The notes under the pieces were generated by a model. It made no database searches and was not told the origin of the DNA. It saw only the letters and a program-made list of their open reading frames with translations. Positions 7,152-13,741 of a DNA stretch of 19,552 nt are shown here, piece by piece (position 1 is the first letter of the stretch; the number at the start of each line of letters is the position of its first letter). The position numbers and the translations under genes were made by a program. Origin of the DNA: CAYZEZ01 sp964477295 (GTDB taxonomy: Bacteria; Bacteroidota; Bacteroidia; Bacteroidales; SM23-62); contig CAYZEZ010000058.1 in NCBI GenBank assembly GCA_964477295.1, positions 1 through 19,552 on the forward strand. Reading direction: 5' to 3'.

Positions 7152-8275
7152 AAATTGTAGCAGACGATAAAATACCGTTTTTAAAAGGAGCTTTGGAGCC
7201 TGTGGCCGAGGTAACTTACATGCCGGGTGATCAGATCGGACCGGGGGATGTGATGGATGCCGATGCCCTGATCGTACGTACGAGGACGAAATGTAATCGC
7301 CGGCTCCTGGAGGGATCAAATGTGAAATTCATAGCTACTGCCACAATAGGATTCGACCATATCGACACCTCATATTGTGAGGAGCACGGTATCCAATGGC
7401 AAAATGCACCGGGCTGTAATGCAAAGTCGGTTGAACAATATATTCTTTCTGCACTGCTTACCCTGGCTGTAAATGACAATTTTGAACTGGCAGGAAAAAC
7501 AATCGGTATTATTGGGGTGGGACATGTAGGCTCTAATGTGGAAAATGTTTGTAAGTTGCTGGGAATGAATGTGCTGCTGAATGATCCACCCAGGGCAAGA
7601 ATGGAGGGGGGAGAGGCATTTGTTTCACTCGACCGGATCGTGAGCGACTCGGACATTGTCACCTTGCATGTACCGTTAAATTATTCCGGTGAGGATAGTA
7701 CCTGGCATTTTATCAATAACCTGTTTTTCAGTTCACTTGGCAAGAGGATCATTTTTATTAATGCATCCAGGGGAGAGGTGGTTGATAGTAAGGCATTGAA
7801 ACAGGCAATTAGTACCTTGGCTTTCGAATCGGTTGTGCTCGATGTATGGGAAAATGAACCACTGATCGATCTTGATTTGCTATGGAGGGTGAATATTGCC
7901 ACACCCCATATTGCAGGTTATTCCATTGACGGTAAAGCAAACGGAACACGGATGGCTGTACAAGGGCTAAATGAATTCTTTAACCTTGGAATGCAAGACT
8001 GGGAACCAACCGGTTTACCAGTCCCGGAAAAAGCAGAAATAGATATTGATGGGGCAGGGAAGAACCTTCAGCAGATCCTGTATGAAGCTGTCAGGGACTC
8101 TTATGATATAATGGAGGATGACAAAAGGCTGCGCGATTCGGTGAACACATTTGAAAAACAGCGAGGGACGTATCCCGTGAGAAGAGAATTTGGTTCGTAT
8201 AGCATCCGGTTAAAAAATGACACGGTGGATGCCGGCCCGTTGTTACTAAAACTGGGATTCAATATTTTAAAATAG
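7148..8275 (+). CDS. pdxB: 4-phosphoerythronate dehydrogenase
   Basis: NAD-dependent D-2-hydroxyacid dehydrogenase that oxidises 4-phospho-D-erythronate in the DXP-independent route to pyridoxal phosphate. The 375 aa match the ~380 aa of PdxB. Visible are the substrate-domain block ATATIGFDHID (63-73), the Rossmann loop GVGHVG (123-128), catalytic Arg208 (NASRGE), Glu237 (WENEP) and His254 (TPHIAGYS), and the C-terminal PdxB dimerisation domain ending FEKQRGTYPVRRE and LLLKLGFN. The C-terminal domain separates it from phosphoglycerate dehydrogenase (SerA). It overlaps the LarA-like gene by 4 bp and precedes gnd by 6 bp, so translation is probably coupled. Its place beside gnd may reflect removal of 4-phosphoerythronate, an inhibitor of Gnd; that is inference. 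Confidence 0.88.
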   Translation: MKIVADDKIPFLKGALEPVAEVTYMPGDQIGPGDVMDADALIVRTRTKCNRRLLEGSNVKFIATATIGFDHIDTSYCEEHGIQWQNAPGCNAKSVEQYILSALLTLAVNDNFELAGKTIGIIGVGHVGSNVENVCKLLGMNVLLNDPPRARMEGGEAFVSLDRIVSDSDIVTLHVPLNYSGEDSTWHFINNLFFSSLGKRIIFINASRGEVVDSKALKQAISTLAFESVVLDVWENEPLIDLDLLWRVNIATPHIAGYSIDGKANGTRMAVQGLNEFFNLGMQDWEPTGLPVPEKAEIDIDGAGKNLQQILYEAVRDSYDIMEDDKRLRDSVNTFEKQRGTYPVRREFGSYSIRLKNDTVDAGPLLLKLGFNILK

Positions 8276-8281
8276 CATATA

Positions 8282-9733
8282 ATGAAAAAATTAGCTGACA
8301 TTGGACTTATTGGTCTTGCCGTTATGGGCGAAAATCTTGTATTAAACATGGAAAGTAAAGGATACACTGTGGCTGTGTTTAACCGTACGGTGGAAAAGGT
8401 GGACAAATTTATCCAGGGAAGGGGAGCCGGTAAAAATTTCATTGGGACCCATTCGATTGAAGAGCTGGTGAAATCATTGAGCCGGCCCAGGAAGGTAATG
8501 CTGCTGGTGAAGGCAGGTCAGGCGGTAGACGATTTTATTGAGTTGTTGTTGCCTCACCTGGAGAAAGGGGATATCATAATTGATGGCGGAAATACACATT
8601 TCCCTGATACCAACAGGCGTACTGAATATGTTGAGAGTAAGGGATTTTTATACATAGGGACGGGCGTTTCGGGTGGAGAAGAGGGAGCATTAAAAGGACC
8701 GTCTATCATGCCGGGTGGCTCACCCGGTGCATGGCCCCATGTAAAAACAATATTCCAGGATATTTCGGCCAAGGTTGAGGACGGATCGCCTTGTTGTGAA
8801 TGGGTTGGGGAGAATGGTGCGGGTCATTTTGTTAAAATGGTGCATAACGGGATTGAATATGGCGATATGCAGCTCATTTGTGAGGCTTACCAGTTAATGA
8901 AAGACCTGCTCGGAATGTCGAATGCAGAAATGAACAAGGTATTTACAGAATGGAATGAGGGAGTACTTGATAGTTACCTGATTGAGATCACACGCGACAT
9001 CCTGGGATACCAGGAAGATGGTGAATATGTGGTCGATAAAATTCTCGATACGGCCGGTCAGAAGGGTACCGGGAAGTGGACAGGCATTGCTGCCCTTGAG
9101 ATCGGGATCCCGCTGACGCTTATCGGCGAATCAGTGTTTGCCCGCACCTTGAGCGCACAGAAGGAAGAGCGGGTAAAGGCTTCGAAGGTTTTGTCCGGGC
9201 CGTCAGTGGAATTTAAAGGTGACCGTACCGGGTTTGTACAGGACCTGATGCAGGCCCTGTTTGCCTCGAAACTTGTTTCTTATGCGCAGGGATATGTATT
9301 GATGCGTGCTGCTGCTGAAGATTTTGGCTGGAAACTGAATTATGGTGGCATTGCCCTGATGTGGAGGGGAGGATGTATTATCAGGTCTGTTTTCCTGGGT
9401 AATATTAAGGAAGCATTTGATAAGAATCCTGATTTGAGTAACTTACTGCTGGATCCGTTCTTTAAGGAAAGAATGGATGAGGCCCAGGTCGGCTGGCGCA
9501 GGGTTGTCGCCACTGCACTGCACAATGGTATTCCTGTACCGGCCTTGTCGACAGCATTGTGCTATTACGATGGTTTGAGGACCGAACGGTTACCGGCCAA
9601 TTTATTGCAGGCACAGCGCGATTATTTCGGCGCCCACACCTATGAACGGGTCGATAAGCCCAGGGGTGAGTTTTTCCATACCAACTGGACAGGCCGGGGA
9701 GGGGGCACATCTGCCTCGACCTATATTGCGTAA
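8282..9733 (+). CDS. gnd: 6-phosphogluconate dehydrogenase, decarboxylating
   Basis: Oxidatively decarboxylates 6-phosphogluconate to ribulose 5-phosphate in the cytoplasm. The 483-aa length is normal for the long form. Visible are the nucleotide loop GLAVMGENL (11-19), the FNRT motif (33-36) typical of NADP-dependent enzymes, GVSGGEEGA (128-136), the catalytic HFVKMVHNGIEYGDMQ block with Lys185 and Glu192, and the C-terminal substrate block ending FHTNWTGRGG. It starts 6 bp after pdxB. Neither zwf (glucose-6-phosphate dehydrogenase) nor pgl (lactonase), the usual partners of gnd, is nearby. Its companions are a mannonate-forming SDR, an aldonate epimerase candidate and two sugar-acid kinases, suggesting that its substrate comes from gluconate phosphorylation here. 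Confidence 0.97.
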   Translation: MKKLADIGLIGLAVMGENLVLNMESKGYTVAVFNRTVEKVDKFIQGRGAGKNFIGTHSIEELVKSLSRPRKVMLLVKAGQAVDDFIELLLPHLEKGDIIIDGGNTHFPDTNRRTEYVESKGFLYIGTGVSGGEEGALKGPSIMPGGSPGAWPHVKTIFQDISAKVEDGSPCCEWVGENGAGHFVKMVHNGIEYGDMQLICEAYQLMKDLLGMSNAEMNKVFTEWNEGVLDSYLIEITRDILGYQEDGEYVVDKILDTAGQKGTGKWTGIAALEIGIPLTLIGESVFARTLSAQKEERVKASKVLSGPSVEFKGDRTGFVQDLMQALFASKLVSYAQGYVLMRAAAEDFGWKLNYGGIALMWRGGCIIRSVFLGNIKEAFDKNPDLSNLLLDPFFKERMDEAQVGWRRVVATALHNGIPVPALSTALCYYDGLRTERLPANLLQAQRDYFGAHTYERVDKPRGEFFHTNWTGRGGGTSASTYIA

Positions 9734-9779
9734 TTGATCATTAATGATTTAACCAGTATCAATATGAATTGAAAAACAG

Positions 9780-9800
9780 ATTCCGAACCTGGTTCGGAAT
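9780..9800. repeat. 21-bp perfect palindrome in the gnd-kinase spacer
   Basis: Arms ATTCCGAACC (9780-9789) and GGTTCGGAAT (9791-9800) flank a single T at 9790, so the 10-bp arms pair perfectly. There is no T-tract directly after it, so it is a poor intrinsic terminator. The spacer of 98 bp holds no gene. It may be a REP-like dispersed palindrome or an operator. Confidence 0.55.
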
Positions 9801-9831
9801 GACTTGAAAATAAAGTATTAAAACACAATTT

Positions 9832-10932
9832 ATGAATCTATTAAACATCAAAGATCCGGGCAAATGTAAATATGCCTGTGTCTCACTGGGTGAAGTCATG
9901 TTACGGCTTGATCCGGGAGCCGGCAGGGTTAGGACTGCACGCGATTTCAAGGCATGGGAGGGTGGAGGAGAGTATAATGTAGCACGGGGTTTGAGAAAGT
10001 GCTTCGGCCTGCAAACTGCTGTGGTGACTGCCTTTACCGACAATTCTATCGGAAGGCTGATCGAAGATTGCATCATGCAGGGAGGGGTAGATACTTCACT
10101 GATCAAATGGGTTCCTTATGATGGGATAGGCCGTACGGTAAGGAATGGCCTGAATTTTACTGAAAGGGGATTTGGTATTCGCGGGGCGCAGGGGACTTCC
10201 GACCGGGGAAACACTGCTGCATCTCAAATGAAAAAGGGAGATGTTGATTGGGACTATATTTTTGGCGAATCAGGTGCGCAATGGTTTCATACAGGCGGCA
10301 TCTTTGCAGCATTGTCTGATACGACAGCCCAGGTGATACAGGAAGCGATGATCGCTGCGCGCAAGCACGGTACAATTATTTCCTATGATTTGAATTATCG
10401 TCCATCGTTGTGGAAATCCATAGGTGGTCAGGCAAAAGCGCAGGAAGTCAATAAGAACCTGGCAAAATATGTGGATGTAATGATAGGGAACGAAGAGGAT
10501 TTTACTGCATGTCTTGGATTTGAAGTGAAAGGCCTTGATGAAAATCTATATGAACTCGATGTTGTAGGTTATAAAGGAATGATAACTGAGGCCATAAGCA
10601 CCTATCCAAATTTTAAGGTGATAGCCACAACACTCAGAAAAGTAAAATCCGCCACTGTAAATTCATGGGGGGCGATATGCTGGGCAGGGGAGGACTTTTA
10701 TGAAGCCACACAGCGGGATGACCTTGAGATATTTGACCGTGTAGGAGGGGGTGACAGTTTCGCCTCCGGTCTCATTTACGGATTTCTTACGAAAAATGAT
10801 CCGCTTGAAGCGGTCGGGTACGGTGCTGCCCATGGAGCCCTGGCTATGACCACACCGGGTGATACCAGTATGGCAACGTTGGAAGAGGTGGAGAAGATAA
10901 TGGGAGGAGGATCGGCCCGGGTAGACCGATAA
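9832..10932 (+). CDS. PfkB-family sugar-acid kinase (KDG kinase-like), paralogue 1
   Basis: A 366-aa ribokinase/PfkB-fold kinase. Visible are the N-terminal GGGEYNVARGL block (44-54) that contacts substrate, DLNYRPSLW (186-194), the GNEED block (219-223) and the C-terminal signature DRVGGGDSF (302-310) with the catalytic Asp308 and anion hole. Overall similarity is to 2-keto-3-deoxygluconate kinase (KdgK), but no KDPG aldolase or mannonate dehydratase is in the window, so KDG may not be the substrate. Placed 98 bp after gnd, it could phosphorylate gluconate at C6 to supply Gnd. A second related kinase follows. PfkB membership is firm; the substrate is open between KDG, gluconate and another aldonate. 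Confidence 0.85.
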   Translation: MNLLNIKDPGKCKYACVSLGEVMLRLDPGAGRVRTARDFKAWEGGGEYNVARGLRKCFGLQTAVVTAFTDNSIGRLIEDCIMQGGVDTSLIKWVPYDGIGRTVRNGLNFTERGFGIRGAQGTSDRGNTAASQMKKGDVDWDYIFGESGAQWFHTGGIFAALSDTTAQVIQEAMIAARKHGTIISYDLNYRPSLWKSIGGQAKAQEVNKNLAKYVDVMIGNEEDFTACLGFEVKGLDENLYELDVVGYKGMITEAISTYPNFKVIATTLRKVKSATVNSWGAICWAGEDFYEATQRDDLEIFDRVGGGDSFASGLIYGFLTKNDPLEAVGYGAAHGALAMTTPGDTSMATLEEVEKIMGGGSARVDR

Positions 10933-11098
10933 GCCGTTAGTGGTGAGTCGAGGATTAGAGAGTGGGAGAAGTGTGGGGCATGCCGGAAAGGATATCTGAA
11001 GCATCACACACCACACCTTTCAAACACCTGGAAGACGGGTACTGCCGCCTCGCCGCTTTCAGACCAGGTAATGTTAATTTAATTAAAATATATATTCT
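10933..11098. repeat. Spacer with repeat words between the two kinase genes
   Basis: A 166-bp gap without a gene. It begins with GTGGTGAGTCG and holds GTGTGGGG at 10971-10978, then an inverted-looking CACACCACACC tract near 11007, the same kind of words as in the spacer at 5655. The last 30 bases before the next ATG are AT-rich (TTAATTTAATTAA). I see no terminator. Confidence 0.35.
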
Positions 11099-12172
11099 AT
11101 GAAGCTTATTGATGATGCAAACTACGCCCTGCTGACTCCCACTTCCATGGGAACGCGTCTGAGTCCACTGCACGGACAGGCAGTTCATAACAGCGATACT
11201 TTTCTTTTAAAAGCTTCCAGTGCCGAAACCAACGTAGGCAGTATATCTTCTTTTCTCGGATTGCCGGTGAAAGTACTGACTACCTTTGTTAAGGATAGTC
11301 CTGTGGCGCAATTGATCAAAGATAACCTGGCAGGACGTCATATGGACTATGAGGGACCGGAAGTGGAGCAGGGTGGTCCATGGGGTTACAGGCACCAGAT
11401 CAATATTGCCGACAGCGGATTTGGATCGCGGGGTCCCCGTGTTTATAATGACCGTGCCGGAGAAGTAGGTCGTACCCTGAATGTAAAGGACTTTGACCTG
11501 GACCGCATATTTGGCGAAGAGGGTGTTAAGATCGTTCATATGTCGGGATTGATAGCGGCCCTTTCTCCGGATTCAGGACAGTTTTGTCTGGAGATAGCCC
11601 GTACGGCAAAAAAATACGGAACCAGTATCTCTTTCGACCTGAACTACAGGGCCAGTTTTTGGAAAAGGAGGGAAAAAGAATTACATGAAATGTTTGTGGA
11701 GATTGCTTCGGTATCTGATATCCTGGTTGGTAACGAGGAGGATTTCCAGTTGTGCCTGGGAATTGAAGGTCCGGATGCGGGAGGACAAGACCTCGGGGCC
11801 AAAATTGAAGGTTTCAAAGGATTGATCAACCAGGCAAAAAAGGCATTCCCCGATACCCGGGTTTTTGCCACAACCCTCCGTGAGGTTATCAATACCAATC
11901 TTCATTTATGGGGAGCCATTGTTTCTGTGGGTGATGAGTGGTTTGTGGCTGATCCCCGCGAGATAAATGTATTGGATCGTATTGGTGGCGGCGACGGGTT
12001 TGTGGGCGGATTGCTGTATGCTATTCTAAGGGATTGGCCGCCTGAGAAATGGATACAATTTGGATGGGCATGCGGCGCCCTGGCAACCACCATGCTGACC
12101 GACTATGCCCAGCCTGCCGATGAAGATCAGGTCTGGAGCATCTGGAGAGGGAATGCGAGGGTTAAGCGGTGA
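11099..12172 (+). CDS. PfkB-family sugar-acid kinase, divergent paralogue 2
   Basis: A 357-aa PfkB-fold kinase related to its upstream neighbour. Shared blocks include FGSRGPRVYNDR (108-119; FGIRGAQGTSDR in paralogue 1), ISFDLNYRASFWK (177-189), GNEEDFQLCLG (211-221) and DRIGGGDGF (293-301) with catalytic Asp299. It differs at the N-terminal substrate block: SSAETNVGS (40-48) replaces GGGEYNVAR, so two of the glycines typical of PfkB substrate binding are lost. That points to a different substrate or a non-identical role rather than a redundant copy. The start ATG at 11099 follows an AT-rich stretch. Candidate roles are KDG kinase, gluconokinase or kinase for another uronate-derived acid; the sequence alone does not decide. 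Confidence 0.8.
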   Translation: MKLIDDANYALLTPTSMGTRLSPLHGQAVHNSDTFLLKASSAETNVGSISSFLGLPVKVLTTFVKDSPVAQLIKDNLAGRHMDYEGPEVEQGGPWGYRHQINIADSGFGSRGPRVYNDRAGEVGRTLNVKDFDLDRIFGEEGVKIVHMSGLIAALSPDSGQFCLEIARTAKKYGTSISFDLNYRASFWKRREKELHEMFVEIASVSDILVGNEEDFQLCLGIEGPDAGGQDLGAKIEGFKGLINQAKKAFPDTRVFATTLREVINTNLHLWGAIVSVGDEWFVADPREINVLDRIGGGDGFVGGLLYAILRDWPPEKWIQFGWACGALATTMLTDYAQPADEDQVWSIWRGNARVKR

Positions 12173-12384
12173 CCAGAGGGTGTGGGATGGATCATGGAAG
12201 TGATATACCGGGAAGACCAATGAATAATACCACTCCATAATATACACAAAACCTGCATTCATTACTTCCGATTCCTGGTTCGCGATTGACGACCTGCAAC
12301 TAAAACCAATACTTTGCAGACTGGAGACTGGTAACTTGCAGACTATTTTTTTTACTATCTTTCGACTTCAAAATAATCTATGCT
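12173..12384. promoter_or_regulatory. Spacer before the URO-D-like gene: repeat words and possible promoter
   Basis: A 212-bp gap without a gene. GTGTGGGA (12180-12187) lies just after the kinase stop and CCTGCAACT at 12293-12301, both words shared with other spacers here. A local near-repeat, TTTGCAGACTGGAGACTGG and CTTGCAGACTA, sits at about 12314-12345. TATCTTTC (12356-12363) is one base from the -7 consensus TAnnTTTG with CTTG 17 bp upstream (12335-12338), a weak promoter candidate 22 bp before the ATG. Confidence 0.3.
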
Positions 12385-13650
12385 ATGACTTCCCGTGAAA
12401 GAGTGTCAACTGCGTTGTCTCATAAAACCCCGGACCGTATTCCTCTTGATTTCAGCTCGACTGCTGTTACCGGGATTCATGTGATAATTATTGGGAAACT
12501 GAGAGATTATTTTGGTCTTGAAAAGAAGCCTGTTAAGGTCCCTGAACCTTACCAGATGCTGGGCGAGATGGAAGACGATCTGGCTGAAGCCCTGGAAATC
12601 GACACCTTTGGTGTGATAGGCAAAAAAAATATGTTCGGGATAAATAATGAGGACTGGAGGGGATTCAGGACCTTCTGGGGCCAGGAAATACTCATCCCGG
12701 GTGAATTCAATACCTGTCTGGATGAAAAGGGTGATCTGCTGATTTTCCCTGAAGGGGATACTTCCGTTCCCGCCAGCGGCAAAATGCCGAAGGCTGGTTT
12801 CTTTTTCGACGCTATTATCCGGCAGGAACCAATCGATGATACCAACCTGAATGTGGAAGATAACCTGGAAGAATTCAGTCCGATTTCGAATGAAGATATT
12901 GATTACTGGAAAGAAAACATTGAAAAAGCTGCCAGTTCAGGCCGTTCAGTTGTAGCATCGTTCGGGGGTACGGCCATAGGAGATATTGCCCTGGTGCCTG
13001 CCGTTAACCTGAAACATCCCAAGGGGATAAGGGATATAACCGAATGGTATATGTCGACCATTATGCGGACTGATTACATTCACCAGCTGTTTGAAAAGCA
13101 AACAGATATTGCCCTTGCTAACCTCAACAGGATCAATCAGGCAGCAGGCGATAAGGTGGATGCCGTATTCCTTTGCGGTACGGATTTCGGAACACAGGAT
13201 GCCCAGTTTTGCAGTCCCGAAACTTTTAATGGTCTGTATGCTCCCTATTATAGGAAGATGAACAACTGGATCCATGCGAATACCACCTGGAAATCATTTA
13301 AACACTCATGCGGGGCTGTCGAACCACTCATGAAAAGCTTTATTGAAGCAGGATTTGATATTATTAACCCGGTCCAGATCAGTGCGGCCGGAATGGATCC
13401 GGCACTTTTAAAAAAGAAATATGGAAACGACCTTGTATTCTGGGGTGGTGGGGTAGATACGCAGAAGGTTTTATCGTTTGGGACACCTGAAGAGGTTGAT
13501 AAACAGGTGAGTAAGACTTGTGAGATATTTTCAAAACAGGGTGGTTTTATCTTTAATTCGGTACACAATATTCAGGCCACCACACCCATTGAGAATGTTA
13601 TTGCCATGTTCAATGCGTTGCGGGCATTTAACGGGCAGCCAAAAATATAA
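12385..13650 (+). CDS. Uroporphyrinogen-decarboxylase superfamily protein, methyltransferase-like
   Basis: A 421-aa single-domain protein with the URO-D/MtaA fold, starting MTSRERVSTALSHKTPDRIPLDF as in this family. Heme-type HemE is unlikely: the arginine-rich N-terminal block of HemE is absent, the protein is ~70 aa longer, and it sits in a sugar cluster. It has KHSCGAVEPLM (306-316), where His307 and Cys309 match two of the three zinc ligands of corrinoid methyltransferases such as MtaA. The C-terminal position where MtaA has its Cys ligand reads FNSVHNIQATTP (390-401), leaving His394 or Ser392 as the only candidates. Such proteins recur in carbohydrate loci of many phyla with no assigned reaction that I know of. 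No corrinoid protein is adjacent. Methyl transfer, perhaps linked to methylated sugars, is speculation. Confidence 0.75.
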   Translation: MTSRERVSTALSHKTPDRIPLDFSSTAVTGIHVIIIGKLRDYFGLEKKPVKVPEPYQMLGEMEDDLAEALEIDTFGVIGKKNMFGINNEDWRGFRTFWGQEILIPGEFNTCLDEKGDLLIFPEGDTSVPASGKMPKAGFFFDAIIRQEPIDDTNLNVEDNLEEFSPISNEDIDYWKENIEKAASSGRSVVASFGGTAIGDIALVPAVNLKHPKGIRDITEWYMSTIMRTDYIHQLFEKQTDIALANLNRINQAAGDKVDAVFLCGTDFGTQDAQFCSPETFNGLYAPYYRKMNNWIHANTTWKSFKHSCGAVEPLMKSFIEAGFDIINPVQISAAGMDPALLKKKYGNDLVFWGGGVDTQKVLSFGTPEEVDKQVSKTCEIFSKQGGFIFNSVHNIQATTPIENVIAMFNALRAFNGQPKI

Positions 13651-13741
13651 ATCATATATAATTATCAATCAGAAGATTGCTAATTTTACCCGCAACCCGC
13701 AACTTAAATTAATTCTAAACCTATACTAACATTATTACATT

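Noticed and set aside
7273..7282. CGTACGTACG as a second copy of the candidate operator
   Set aside because: It lies inside pdxB, shares only the GTACGTAC core and lacks the TCCGT/ACGGA arms.
7148..8275. D-3-phosphoglycerate dehydrogenase (SerA)
   Set aside because: The C-terminal domain is the PdxB dimerisation domain, not an ACT domain, and the active-site spacing fits PdxB.
12385..13650. HemE, uroporphyrinogen decarboxylase of heme synthesis
   Set aside because: It lacks the HemE N-terminal arginine block, is longer than HemE, carries an HxC metal motif and sits among sugar genes.
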